A stretch of 64,000 nucleotides of DNA from Opisthorchis felineus (GCA_004794785.1 SJOL01006718.1:171038-235037); one strand, 5' to 3'. Numbered from the stretch's first letter, positions 11,664-24,155 are shown. Numbers and translations are program-made. Notes: generated from the letters alone by a model not told the origin.

Positions 11664-11909
11664 ATGTGCCTACACCTCCAGGCACTCGTTCAGACACTGG
11701 ATAGAAGCTGGCAACAACAAAGACAGCAACAAAAACAACGCCGTCGACATCTGTTAGCGGCCGTATCTTGCAGCGTTTCCAAACACTTAAAGAGAACTAC
11801 ACGGACTCATCGTAAAGGTGTACTAACTGGTACTCAAACCTTTCGTAATCGCTTTCACATCCCTCTACCAAGACATCGCATGCTGAATGACCTATTGTGC
11901 GACGTTTGA
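11664..11909 (+). CDS. Gln/Arg-rich ORF, doubtful
   Basis: An 81-codon open frame with QQQRQQQKQRRRH followed by a basic stretch (SKHLKRTTRTHRKG). It resembles the Q/R-rich segment of the small ORF 200 nt upstream but is in a different frame, so the two could only belong together through an intron. A second plus frame is also open over part of it. No known domain. Weak: it may be low-complexity sequence only. Confidence 0.2.
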   Translation: MCLHLQALVQTLDRSWQQQRQQQKQRRRHLLAAVSCSVSKHLKRTTRTHRKGVLTGTQTFRNRFHIPLPRHRMLNDLLCDV

Positions 11910-12890
11910 ACAGAACGAGGAATGAAGGTGTAGACCTAGGTCTGCTAAGCTGGTTGATTAAAGGAAGTTGAGTGTTTGATTTAGCCTTGCCAGGTCAACG
12001 AGCGTAGTGGTGTCATCAATCAAGCCATATTCGTTTTACCAAGCCAGCTGTTGGCCTAAAAATCTAAGGCTTGCACCCAACTGTCAGGATTGATGATTCA
12101 TTTAAGCATTTTGGCATGATTCAACGATTGTTGACGAAAATATTGCAGAAGCATCATCACGGAATCTCAGTCCTTGTGCTAACCTGCTTCGTGCTATGAA
12201 CTAAAACGAAGGGCAAAATTCAGCTCGGCATCCTGTGTCGATTAGATTCCTGTGGATAATCCCGGGCAACTATGGAAATATCACTCGCCAAGTTCAATCA
12301 ATATTATGGGTGGGTAGCGAATATTCATCACACAATGAATAAATGAATATGAAACTGAAATCGGGGCTGTAAAACATACAAAAAACAACTGACATGAAAT
12401 ACTTTTCGTGAATGGTCTCATCGCTTGAGAGATTGCACACTAGCTACAGAAATGTGTGACTTCTTGTTCATGAAAGTATGGGTATGGTACGTATAAAAGA
12501 GCAACTACTTGTTGCTACTGGCAGTAGGGCTTTCATGTTTGTAGCTTACAGGAGAATATGACTGGCTGTTAAGAAAAGTAGAAACATAAGGTGGGCAAGA
12601 AACTGGTACTGGTAGCGATTTTGAGGGAACCGAAATGCATATTAAGTGGAGTGGGTCTAGACGTTCATCATTTGAAATTCTGCTGCGCAATAGGCCCTCA
12701 TGCTACAAAGCCGGAGATTAGATAGCACGGTCTTCGGCATACTTAGGAGCTTAGGAGGTTCTACAGCTCAAACACTGACAGTATGTTGATAAAAATGATA
12801 AGGATAGAGCGGTTTGAAGTGCATCTGTGCCAAGAGAAAGAGGACATGATTTCCTTTTGTGCACTCTGAACAAAATGCAAAATAATCTCT
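11910..12890. other. Gene-free stretch
   Basis: No coding pattern, repeat copy or RNA-like structure recognised in either strand. Confidence 0.4.
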
Positions 12891-13103
12891 TAGCCTGTCG
12901 TGAAGCAAAGGATGACTGGCATACTAAGGCTTATTGCAACAAAAACAGGCGAAAGATCAGATAAAACGCTTCGAAGTGAGCGTCGTGCAATACGACCTGC
13001 AGGATTTTTAGAATGGCTGGAGAGGAGGCAAATGAACCATGTTTATTATTTGTCTTGGGTTGAGCTTAATAAAGTCTTTCTAATCAGAGAAGACCTTTGA
13101 TTC

Positions 13104-13313
13104 ATGAGCTGTCCTCTGACCAAGAATGAGCCGGGTTCATCTAGAAGTGTTCCAGCTCAGTATAACAAAACCTGTTTGGTCCATTTCTCTTCCGTCAGTT
13201 CTACAGTCGTTAATAATAATAAGCCACTAAATAAAACAGAAGTTGATCTTTTGTCAGAACAGGTGAAATACTTGATGCATAGAATGCTTACGTCTCACCT
13301 GTTTTTTCGATGA
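13104..13313 (+). mobile_element. Possible Penelope-like retroelement relic
   Basis: The frame ends with a stretch built around VVNNNKPLNKTEVDLLS. The pattern 'N.S...L...E..LLS' is common just before the reverse transcriptase core of Penelope-like and some other retroelements. Only this motif is seen; no RT catalytic box follows, and the frame stops about 20 codons later. I infer a short, inactive fragment. A chance frame or an unrelated exon is possible. Confidence 0.3.
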
Positions 13314-13319
13314 GACTTT

Positions 13320-14630
13320 ACAAGGTTTGGTCTTCATGGCCATGAAAGCAGTAAACGGCATGACTTCATGTCTTCACATTTATCTATAATGCAGTGTACG
13401 TTTGCCGTAAGGCCACGTCCATAGGTCACTTAAAGGGGCTGAGGCCTAACGACCAGTGTTGGAATTCCAAGGGTAAATGCAGTTCTTGATTCTTTGTCCC
13501 TTGACCTGAAGGTTATTCAAGGAGGCACCGAGTATAGTTGATGGGTTGCTGCATATTCATAAACATGTCAAAGTTTTCGGAAGATCCTCCTGTGGTGAAA
13601 GGCGTTCTTCTATGGAACGCAGTTCTTTATGCTGATCCAGTATAAGGCGCTGATAGTTTTGAGCTATAAGTGAACACACTGGAGGAAGTCGCTTTCACCC
13701 AATCTCAGTTAGGCTGGATCTGGGTAACAGAACACGACCTCACTTCTCGTGACACTAATGTGTAGGTACACGTGACCAAGATTCCCCGTCCCTTGGTCTG
13801 AATTCCACTCAACTGAGCTGTACACTCACGTCTGAACTATGGGTCACGTGTTCTGCGGTCCATAAATCACTTGCGTTAAGCTTACACAGTTGACTGGATT
13901 CGGTGACCGGTCTTTCCGACGGATCAATGTTAAGGGCCTGAAAGTTAATTTTATTCCAGTTCCGTTTGAATCGATTTGACGTCATTATAACTCAGGTAGA
14001 GCTGTTCTGTAAAAAGCTGTGCCATGAGTGCACTCAAATTGACCACTTTTGATTCACTGTTTACTTTGAGACATGAAGACATTTATGTTTTGACTAAGAA
14101 ATTAACAATATCAGAATAAGATCCATAGTTGTCAAGAGGGCGAATGACAGGGGCCATTTTATTCCAATTCGCTCAAATATTCCCAAGGTTTGAATAAGAA
14201 CACAGTGACGAACATTGCTATTCTCTGGATCTCGTCATCAGATCAGTATATATCTAATGGCTAAAATCCGTCACGAAGAGACTGGACCATACCGTGATGT
14301 GACGGTTTGTGTACTTCGGAGACCCATTGAGCTATACTGGGGGGTGTACGCGTGACACTCGCAGAGTCTCTCATACCAGGTTGGTCAATGGTTGGAGTTC
14401 TGACGAGCACAGTCTCCTGGTGCTCCATGTTTGGGGTTGGAACGTGTGTGGTGACGGGTTCCGTAAAAATGGTAATTTACTTGCAGTTCCGGCCAAACGC
14501 CGCTGCCTTGCGGTCAGGCTATTCAGCCAAAGGCTTTGGTTGAAGACCCTAATCGTCTAGGTGTAGGTGCCCTGGTAGTACCCCTTCCCACGTGCAACCA
14601 TGAACTGCACATATACAGAATAAACCCATG
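13320..14630. other. Stretch without identifiable genes
   Basis: Short overlapping frames near 14309-14560 are unsupported. The part directly before 14640 may be the poorly preserved 5' side of the LINE relic that follows, but I cannot align it. Confidence 0.35.
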
Positions 14631-14639
14631 CTACATCTG

Positions 14640-15745
14640 CGTGGTGCTATCAGCCTTACTCACTGTATAACGCAGGGCAGACTGGTGAGTATACGGAGAG
14701 CTCTCCAAAAGCTTCCGTACACAAAGCGGTGTTCGTCAGGGGTACCCATCCTCTCCGTTCCTATTTAAGTTCGTGATCGATGAGATAATGAGACGAACGC
14801 TGGAAGGTCTCCAAAACCCCGATGTTCAAGTGGCCTGTGACGAAAATCTTGTCGATTTGGAATATGCAGACAATATCGTTCACGTCTTCAAAGAGGAGGA
14901 GAAGGCGTAGGTATTTTTGTATGAACTGACCAAAGTCATCCCGTCCTTTGGTATGCACTTTGCATCCACAAATTGTAAGGTCATGCAGTCACTGAACACG
15001 CCACTTACAGTCCAGGGGGACACTCGAAGTTGTGGAGCATTTTACGTACCTTAGAATTTGTGCCAGTTTTGATTGTAGTGTGACAGATAAGGTCATTACA
15101 CGAATCTGCAATGCTCGGGTCGCGTTTGCTAAGTTGAGACACCTATGGCGTCAACGTGGTGTATCCCTGAATCTCAAGGGACGTGTGTATCAGGCTAGAG
15201 TGCGGGCTGTTTTGTTGTATGGCTGCGAGACTTGGCCTGTTCGAGCAGCGGAACTGAGGCGTCTTCAGGTATTCCACAGTAGTTGTCTCACCACCCACCA
15301 TAACTCGTGTGGGTTGTTGTCGGCGAATCCGTAACGAGGCAATTAGGAAGCGAGTTTTCGGTTATACAACGGGGACTTCCATTGAAGACTGTGTCCAGCA
15401 CCAGAAGCTGCGTTGGTTGGGACACGTGTTGCGTATGCCTAATCATCGTTTGCCGAAGAGAGTGATGTTTCCCATGCCCAATTCAGAGGGGCGGAAGCAG
15501 AGAGGTGGCCAACCCTTGACCTGGCAGAGGGGTATGAAGAAGATTACGGCACATTTGGGTGCAGTCGGTGCTACTCGCCCTCCAGGATAGGGACTGCGAG
15601 ATCCACACTACGCGTGGTTGGAGAGGCTGCAAGATGTGGCTGCTACTCGATGTCAGTGGCGTTCTTGGTGTCAGTTTCTATCCAGATTGCATGAATGACT
15701 GTTTGGAGGTGTAGGCTTCTCGGAATGATTGTGGTAGGCTAGCAC
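14640..15745 (+). mobile_element. Non-LTR retrotransposon relic: reverse transcriptase and C-terminal region
   Basis: Read across three frames, the relic shows the end of the RT palm and the C-terminal region of a LINE polyprotein. About 14720-14770 matches the usual 'gvrqGcplSp' box in degraded form. Near 14760 comes VIDEIMRRTLEGLQ, then at about 14850 the catalytic box reads LEYADN, so the second Asp of the YADD motif is Asn. An in-frame stop follows shortly (about 14908). After a frame change, 15032-15300 carries the [16 protein letters not shown] and [20 protein letters not shown] segments, and 15309-15590 carries [13 protein letters not shown] and LRWLGHVLRMPNHRLPKRV. All are typical of the C-terminal part of RTE/CR1-like LINEs abundant in flatworms. 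Frameshifts, stops and the Asp-to-Asn change mean it is dead. Confidence 0.85.
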
Positions 15746-15749
15746 TAGG

Positions 15750-17640
15750 TTCCTCTCCCGTCCAAGGCAGAGAAACATCAGTGTTGAACACTGATGTCAT
15801 GCTGTCCATGTTAATGGTGATGAGTATTTAAAATAGGGATAAATGATGAAGGAAGCAGCTAAGATTTGTTAGAGAAATAAAGCGATGGAGGCACGAACGA
15901 CTGGTTGTCGGCGCACCCCACGTCGCATCTAATTGGATGCTGTGAGACAGTCTAGAGGGCCGTTGAGCGACTTGGTCGGTTGATCCGGGTTGCATGACCA
16001 AGGCAGACTCAATTTTCGTACGAATCGTTTTTGACAGCATAGTACCGGGTTTCGCAAACGTATTGCGACTGCTTTGGCTGGAGTCAAGCAACAACGGTGG
16101 GCTGATACTGGCAGTCTACTGGGTACTCGACAAATGACGTGAAATGACTGGTTTGGATTGATCATATGCCCGGTGTTAATTGTGTGGGACGCTATTGAGC
16201 TTTCGACTGAACCGTTGAGTCTAGTGGTGCCCCGGAAGAGAGATACTCACGTATTCGAAGGTTTCGTTTGATCTAGCACCCCGGGTGTTGATATTCATTC
16301 ATAGGTGGTAATAGGTCCTGTGAGGAGTACCTTCCTTCTCAATTTCATCGGGGATTTCCGATCCTGCTTTTAAATACAAGCAGCGCTTATTCGTCTGCGA
16401 CCTTCCGCTAACGGACCGTCCATTAATTACCGCTTTTTATTCTGAGTCCTCTTTAGTGAACTGCTTGCCGAATAAGATCCAGTCAGGGTCGCTCGACTGA
16501 TATTGATAGTTTTCAGTCGCGTAGACGCTGCTGACCAGTCAGTGCGTTTCAGACTTCCTTTTGAAAGATAATATTTTCTTCTGGCACAGAAGCTAACAAT
16601 GGTAAGCAAAGCTATTCGTCTGCTTGCATTTTAATGGGTGATATGCTTCGTTTATACCTGTTGCACGTTTTTTATAAACGTAAACTTCTCAACTCGTTGC
16701 CGGGTGTCCCACTCCCATCCCAAGATGGACCACAATGAGAAGAAGGACCGCTGCTTTCTTCTAGGAACCCTTCTCATGAAGGTTTCATAATGAGCATTAC
16801 TTGATCCATAATAATACTGTGAGTGTCCAAGAAACAATTGCCCCCGGAGGGTACTTTCTGTAAGAACGACGCACCTCTACTTTTTACCGGTCCACGAGGC
16901 TAGCTGCACCGAGTTTCACTGTGCGTATTTGCTTTGCAGAAACCTAAACTCCAATCAGGTTGTGGCACCAGCCTACTATAACCTAAGGAATGTACTTGGG
17001 TAATTCTTTATCCGCCTCAAATGGGCTAAAAAAATTGCTGCTCACCTTGGTTATATAGTTCGGTAATTGTTGATCACTCAGCCCGAAATTTGAATAAACG
17101 AGATGCCTCTTACAATAATATTTCTCCATTATAGATTTCTTGTAATTCGATGAACTGTCTGCCTTTTTTCATAAGTTCTTGTAACGCTGGCTGTAAGATT
17201 AAGACCACTCTCCCCACGAGGTTGTTGGTTTGGCGAGATCCCTACGTGACCCTTCGTCTCAAACACACAAGACATTGGATACCATAGTTTCAATGCCTTC
17301 GGTTTGTGCACGCGCCCAACTGCTGTTATTTCTCACACGACATTATCAAAACAAATAAAACCCTATGCTGACGACTTCCCTCAGTGGCCAGATGACACAT
17401 TTATCACCAGATAAATGGCCACTTTCACAGATGGACTTTGTCACCTAAGCCCGACAGCCTACGAGTAAGTGAGCTCACGGTCGTAAGACGTACATTAGTG
17501 GAAGTCTTTATTCATATAAAAGCATGTTTTGCTAATTTACAAAACTGACTTGTTGAATTACCGCGAACTCACGTTGGACGAAAATTCACAGCTTCTACCT
17601 CAGTGGTACATCACAACTGCAAGACACTAAAAGTTTACGT
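15750..17640. other. Stretch with no supported gene
   Basis: The first few hundred bases may be LINE 3' UTR. Short minus-strand frames at 15828-16165 and 17129-17311 have no recognisable domain or paired splice sites. Confidence 0.4.
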
Positions 17641-17647
17641 CTTTTAG

Positions 17648-17786
17648 GAGGGACAATTTCGAACGGATTCGTGGTATACCGTTGCAATTTAACTTGATGC
17701 ACAATGTTTACCTCTACGGACTCTACTGCGATTCTCAAGATACTGATGCCGGTTCGCCACGTCCGGTGTTCCTTCCAGAGATAACT
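17648..17786 (+). CDS. Candidate internal exon, unknown protein
   Basis: An acceptor 'acgtcttttag' precedes 46 open codons with good coding character (segments RIRGIPLQFNLMHNVYLYG and SQDTDAGSPRPVFLPEIT), followed by a possible donor GTATAT. The first base would complete a codon from an upstream exon, and the end is in phase 0. No upstream partner was found. The next open stretch (17978-18103) can only be joined in a frame different from its best-looking one. No family is recognised. Confidence 0.25.
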
Positions 17787-17977
17787 GTATATATGGCAGT
17801 GTTTATCTACGGAGTGTGTTTACGAAGCCATATCATGGTTTTAGACCGGCTGTCCAGCTTAGCCCCGCCATTGTCTGTTCAAATAACTGAGGCGAACTTG
17901 TAACATTTATTCAGCTGGTCAAATATATAGTCCCTCAAACACTGTGGAGGAATATCCGATTGGCGTGATACCCAAAG

Positions 17978-18103
17978 ATTCTAGATGATGATTCCTCCTT
18001 CAAGTGTGCCGGTCTTTCCCAAGATTATCAGTGGCGATTTGACGAAGAATTACAAGTTGAGTTAAATCACGTTGAAATCCAAGACCCGATATTAATGAGA
18101 AGT
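17978..18103 (+). CDS. Candidate short exon with stop, unknown
   Basis: After 'ccaaagattctag' a frame of about 42 codons reads DDSSFKCAGLSQDYQWRF, then an acidic stretch, and ends at a TAA near 18104. Two plus frames are open, so the true one is uncertain. It is close to the candidate exon at 17648-17786 but the phases do not join cleanly. Confidence 0.2.
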
Positions 18104-18109
18104 TAAAGG

Positions 18110-20690
18110 GATCTTGTTACTAGTTATTTTAGTAGTATCTCAAGATTACTGGAGACTGCTGAACAGGCGATTTTAGGAAGGATGCTGGTTTGAACAGCAC
18201 TTCATTGACACTCTGGTTTTCCAAGAGAAAAACGAAATGGACACAGTTTTTTTTAACAAGCTGAACTACTTTCATCATATGTGGTTGTCATTGTCTGAGT
18301 GGATATTGTACCCTTTCAGGTTTTTTAACGGGGCAAATTTTCCTCGAGGTTTTCCGTTCGTTACTTTTTATTTTCTAACAAGTTTGTTAAAGACCCCTAC
18401 CCATTTTCACTTGAAAAATCGATCTGTTTGTATGGTATGGGTCAATTCATCTGAGTCACATGATGATCAAGTGGATGGACCACTTAGATCGATAGCTGTT
18501 ATAGCGGTAAGTTAAACGTGTGGACATCCTTATGGAGGAATACTAAAATGCCTTCGCTTGCGTAAACAGCGAAGACTGTGGGCAACCACAGTTTGGTATA
18601 AATCCGGCGTAACAAGAAAAGTGGATTTTAGCGAAATCCTAGTTTTGCAGCAAAATTAATCTGAAACCTAATGCTTTCTTTTGTGGTAGAGTAATTGTGC
18701 ACTCGAAACCAATGAGTGAATTCACAAGTAAATGCAGATTCTTGTTTCACAAAATAGGGGTGTTGTTTTTATATCCTTGGGAAAAGGATGTTAGTCTCGT
18801 GTGACCAGGCGAGGTCCCTTTTTTGTTCTCCAAATATACAGCTTGATTTTTGGTAGCTAAGTATGACGCCTAACGGAGAACAACACGGTTAAAATGGTGT
18901 CACGACCAGTAGGATAGCGGTTTCTCTTTAAAGATGTTTACTGTGTCTTGAATAGTGGGTGAATTGACGTCACCGACTACAGTTCAGTATCTATTGGTCG
19001 TATTCTAGCCTTCTGGAGATGGAAATTTCACCTCCATCCACTCCTGTCCAAAATGACCCTCAGGGATATTTGCCCCTTCGTCATGGGCCAAACATATGCC
19101 TGTATAATCACTGAGGATTATGCATTTACTTGACTGCAGCTAACATCCACGAGACGATCAACCGGCTCCATGAACATCTGGGAACACCGTCAGCTTCACT
19201 TGACGTTTGGCGCCAAGATCCGCACAAAACTCAACTTTGTCTTGTTCCCAGCGCCGGTCACCAGATTCTGGACCAAGGTTTTAAGCTTCTGAATTCACCG
19301 TGGTGCTATTTCATGGTTAAACTTGACGACATGCTGGCTCGATTTAGTCTGTATGTACGAATAACCATCACGTGGAATTCGGGCTCTTTCTTCGCCCAAA
19401 CAGACCGCTCTCTAATTAGTCTAGTACAAGAACTGAACAGCCAGCTTGTGATTACCATATAGGGAGTTCAGCACAGCGTAGCTAGCTGTGTTGGGATTCT
19501 AACCACACCCCGGCAACAATTAACCCTCAATTGACTGCGAGCGTGCCCAGTTCGCCACTACATTGAGAATCTGTACGGGCCTGAATACGTTGTGAACAAC
19601 TCACCCAATCACTGGCCTGCTTCGGGAAAATGACTTGTCATGAATTTCTGCCGCATCACTTTTTCAGACTTGAGTTTGAAGTCACCGCATGTATCAACGC
19701 TATTAGTCCAGATACTAATGACTGAGACAGACAGACCTCGTTGTTACAGCTCGTTATTGGCTTGGCAACCAGGAATGGCGTTACAGCGATGGTGGCTTGA
19801 ACGAGTTGCTTGACCTTTGGACTCTTAAATGACCCAGTTCACTAGTGCAAGCGTTTGTGGCCACAGTAAGAAAACGGATTATCAGCAAAAACAAAAAAAC
19901 ATCCAAATTAAGGTTCACAAACCGTGGCGGCCTCAGTGTGCTCGTGAAATTGGGGGGGGGAGTTGATTGGTAAACTTGGCCTGTTGGTAACATTCTCAGG
20001 AAATTTCATATCCAAGGCGCTACTGCTGTCATAACACTCGGGAAGACTGCAAACAAAAGTTAGTAAAAAAAAAGGAGATCACAAAACACATTGACAGAAA
20101 ATCTGTTATTTCGAACTTCTTTGTGAGATCTGAACTTGGAAAAACTGTTCACGCTACTTTCAGTTTAATATTTAAGACAAAAATTGCCAGTCCTTACAGA
20201 ACAATGCAGCAAAAAGCTCATTTCGGGTGAACTCAAGATTTGCTTGCACCTGTTGTGCTGAAAACTGTTGAACTGCAATAAGCACACTAGGAAGATAACT
20301 CTGGATGTCGTTATTACAAAACAACCAGTGTATGGGGGAACTGTGTGGACGAAGAAGGGATGTAAAGTAATTTAGGTCAAATATACAAGGTAATAGGTCA
20401 CTAATGTGTATGCAGACAGTCGCTAGAAAGTCGAGCGCCTTGAGCTGCAAGTCTGTGTAAACTTTCGCATTTCAGCTCCTCAAATTAAGCTACGAACGCC
20501 TGTTTTTGAGGAGGGTGTATCATCAGTCAACGCCGCACCTAATGAAGATTATCGCCTGCCACCAAAAAACATACGGATTTTCTGAATTCAGATAGCTATT
20601 ACTACCCGTGAATAATAAGGGGGCTTTCTATCTTCTGTTCCAGTGACAACCTAGTGTTCGTTTGTACAACAAATATTTCAATCGAAGAAT
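18110..20690. other. Stretch with no supported gene
   Basis: A 110-codon frame at 19130-19462 starts at TTG and has no recognisable domain. A frame at 18237-18515 runs up to a good GTAAGT donor but lacks a convincing acceptor. There is a poly-G run at about 19951-19960. Confidence 0.35.
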
Positions 20691-20694
20691 GTTT

Positions 20695-21005
20695 CCATCA
20701 GCATGGTTAAGCCATGTAGCGCGCACGCCGAATCATCGTTTGGCGAAAAGTGCTATTTCCGAGCCTAATTCGAAGTGGGACAAGCAGACAAGCAGTGGGA
20801 CCTGGCAGAAAAGTATCTTTGGCCCGACTCGCCTTCCATGATGGGGTCCGCGTTATCCCCCTGTTCATGTTTGGAGACGCTGCAATACATGGCTAACTGA
20901 TGTCAGTGGCGTTGTTGCTGTCAGTTTCTACCCAAAGTGTCTGAACGAGCGTTTGAAGATGCGGGCGCATAGGAATGATTGCGATAGGCTAGCACTAAGT
21001 TCCTT
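20695..21005 (+). mobile_element. LINE 3' fragment, same family as 14.6-15.7 kb
   Basis: 'accgaatcatcgtttg'-type sequence encodes a degraded LSHVARTPNHRLAKS, matching GHVLRMPNHRLPKR of the relic at 15.4 kb. The end, with 'gtcagtttctacccaa' and 'ggaatgattgcgataggcta' plus 'gcactaagttcc', matches 15670-15750. The fragment starts inside the C-terminal region (5' truncation, as expected for LINE insertion) and has internal deletions. Confidence 0.8.
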
Positions 21006-21239
21006 CCATCCACTTTCGTTCTCTTCTTCTCTTCCTCAAATGCTGATTTGATCGAAGATGTGCCAGCAGTTGACATAGAAACGAAATGCAGCTTCTGAAC
21101 ATAACGAGTCTGTTATTTTATTTCTTTTTGCTATTCAGTGCACAAAACCTGGGGGTAGACATCTTTCAGTTTTATGTTATAGTGCAGTAGGAACCAACCA
21201 TTTCGGAATAACTTCAAAGTGTCGCGACTCAGTTTTGGC

Positions 21240-21460
21240 GCGATTCACTACGTTGACCGTCCCTCAGAATGGTGGCCGGTGGGACATTCTGTCCGGCTCA
21301 TTTGATTGGTTGGCTCACTTTCTATTCTGATTGGCTCTGCGTGGCGACAAGTCAACCGGCCTGTGCACATGTGGTCTGTCGTCCGTAAACCGGCATTCGC
21401 GTTAGAATTCACGCGTGGTGTGCGTCGGGCGTTGCTCACGCGTCGCTTTCGCTGTTGATT
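21240..21460. promoter_or_regulatory. GC-rich patch with two inverted CCAAT boxes
   Basis: GATTGG occurs at 21304-21309 and 21329-21334, 25 bp apart in the same orientation, inside a locally GC- and CpG-rich patch. This resembles an NF-Y-type promoter arrangement. No first exon is recognisable next to it, so the role is speculative. It could also be part of an interspersed repeat. Confidence 0.2.
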
Positions 21461-21569
21461 TGGTATCTGACCAAATCTGGAATATTTTACCGGTCGGATC
21501 GAGTTCGCCCGGACATTATGATTACGGATTTCCCATTGGAAAGGCAACCGTTCCCATACATTGATCATC

Positions 21570-24080
21570 GTCTACCAGTAAGTCCCTATTTGGATTCTCA
21601 CCCCCACACCCGAATCGCGTGGATATTCAAGAAATGTACAAATAGGCTTATTTGCATGTGTCATTGAGTTATTCTGAGGGACCTTACTTATGAGACACTG
21701 TATTGAGATCGTGTTCCAGGACGTTCATAGCATAATGTACTCAACTGAGCTGATGGTGTTCAGCAGTATTGCTATGAGCGCGGGCTTCACTCCCCCACAG
21801 GCTCCTCGAGCTCTTGCCCAGTTCACTGAGAACGATTCATCAGGCTTTTCAGTGAGAAGGAATTTTGCGTGTGGCAACTCGCCCTTCAAATTCTCTCGTC
21901 ACTCAGACAACTTTCCAGAATCTCTATAATTGTTCTGCTTTTTGGCCGGCCGACCGATAGAGTGGAATGTTCTGCTTGGCTGCTTAACCGAGTTTGTAAC
22001 TTGGAAATCACTTGGGGATATTGCAGTTCCCTACCCCAGAGTAATTCAAAACTGAGTTTCCGGCAAGTTATCTCATCCAGGTGAGCTTGTTGAGTCCATT
22101 TGCGTTATAATTCAGTTACTGACATCAGGTCATATCCTGTCGCTAGTTCAGGGACGCGTGATGCTAGATGCATATCCACAAACTATTATCCAGAGCAGAT
22201 GAACCGTAGTCTTCCGATCCGTCCAGTCGTCTGGTTATAGTCCACCTAATTCGTCATAGCTCAAAATCACAAGTCTTCAAAATCGTAATGTTGTCGATAA
22301 AAAGTAATATGATTTAGCAGATACTCCCCATAATTTTGGCATCTGCCACCGCATCCGATGGAGCACGTCAATTGTCGTGTAGTGATTTTTGTTTGTACCT
22401 CGGCACACGGTGTTTACGCTTAGCATCTCACGCGGCATATAATTACCGAATGGGACAGAAAAGTCCATTGGCTTCGGTTCACTATTTGCTAGAGGCCGCA
22501 CAGACTCTCAACCACTGAGATACACGGATGTGGTTTACATGTTCTGATGTAGGTTTGAGCTGTTTGCCTGACCGCTTCACTTTGTGATCCAAGACAACGT
22601 TTCCGTTTAGATTACGGGCGTTGACGCATACAAAAGCAGTTCCGTCGTGTGCCTGAATCGATCGTTCCGGCTCATCAACCGAGGTTGCTTCGTTTTCCTG
22701 TCGTATCAGTGTACTTTTGAGGTGAAGGTCATCTCAAGCCGAGAGAAAATCGATATGAAATCACCAGTGTCATGGATCTTGATGGTGGCCTTCGTTTAAC
22801 CTCCAAAAAACTACGAACAGAACGGGCCGGGCAGTCGGTTGGTCAGTCAGTCATTTTTTAACTCAAAAATCGTACATTGCATTAATTCCAGTTGCTAAGG
22901 TTCGTTCACTCGTGCTACGGATCATGAGGGAATGCGGTCCAAAAGTGGCATTTGTTGACGTCGAATGGATTTATTTATGCCACATACAGGGTGATCCTAC
23001 GCGAGTGAGCTGCACGTTGAGTACATTTCCGGTCAGACGCTGGTAACAACTGAAGTGACACGGCGATGGAATCTGATATGATAGGCTATCAACGTGAAAA
23101 ATTAAGAAATCGATAAGCAGAGTATCCAGATAAAAACGTTTTCAACGTTTTCGAAACACGAGATGACGAAGTTTTAGAACAATCACGACTCATCAGCAGA
23201 AAAGCGAAGCTAACCAGAGTTTACATAAATATCCAAACTCAGGCTCTACTGTTTCGAGGATTAAGTGAGGAACGTGGTTGGCATGTTCAGTAATGCTTAT
23301 GGCTGTACAACTAGAACAAGCAGCGTAAACTGCTTGAGTATGCGGCCGGTTGCGTTGTCGTCTGGCGTTAACCGGCAGGCTTATACCATGGCGCTCATCT
23401 GGGATGCTGCAACAGTCGACTGTGGTTAAAATGGCATGACTGTGTTGAGTTGGTCGTCAGGGTGAGCGGTTCGGTAGAGTGGAGTGAGACAGGTGAACGT
23501 TTCCTTATCTCTCATAAAGCATATGACTGTTTCATCCTACTGATATATAGGAGATCTGAGCCGGCCGCTTTTGTCATCTCATCCCTCGGGTAGCCTGGTG
23601 CGAGACCGACACGTTAGTGCTAACGTGATGTCTCGGAATGGGAGGATTTGGCACTTGTTCGGATTTGAAAACAGCTGATCTCCAAAACTGAAGTGTGCTT
23701 TGTATGTGAGGAATTCATTGTGATGCGAATGGCTGGTTGGTTGGTTTTCTTCACCACATGACCGAACTATGGTGCACAATGAGGAACTGAAAGATAATAA
23801 GGGGTAAGCAGTTACCAGATACATTTCGGGCAGCTGTGCAAAATTAATGCACGAATGTAGTTTTTCCTACTACTACTACTGCTGCAAAGGGATAGCGACT
23901 AAGTATGCCATCTGGATTAACTTGAAGGAATTGCATTTAAACAACTGGAGTTCAGTTGCTGTTTGGATGGCTCAAGATTGGCAATAAATCCCATCTTGGC
24001 ATGCAGCATGGTTACTGGTTCATCTTTGGATGGATAACAGATTAACACATCCACTTCAAAAGTCAGCGCGTCGGACCCTT
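21570..24080. other. Stretch with no supported gene
   Basis: Short frames at 21690-21929 and 22336-22518 and a possible tRNA-like box A near 22500-22520 (minus) are too weak to call. There is a small (CTA)n run at about 23868-23884. Confidence 0.35.
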
Positions 24081-24086
24081 TCAGCA

Positions 24087-24155
24087 GGCACTAGTGGATC
24101 AATAGCACGATGCTTGCCTCAAATGTCAGACATCTGGGGTTCGAGTCCGGCAGAC
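24087..24155 (+). repeat. tRNA-like SINE head, possible
   Basis: A box B sequence GGTTCGAGTCC (24138-24148) lies about 45 nt after a box A-like 'tagtggatcaatagcacg'. It does not fold into a full tRNA by inspection. Probably the head of a SINE different from the family at 51.9 kb. Confidence 0.4.

Noticed and set aside
19130..19462. 110-codon plus frame with possible coding character
   Set aside because: It starts only at TTG, with no acceptor, no domain and no partner. Left as unresolved sequence.
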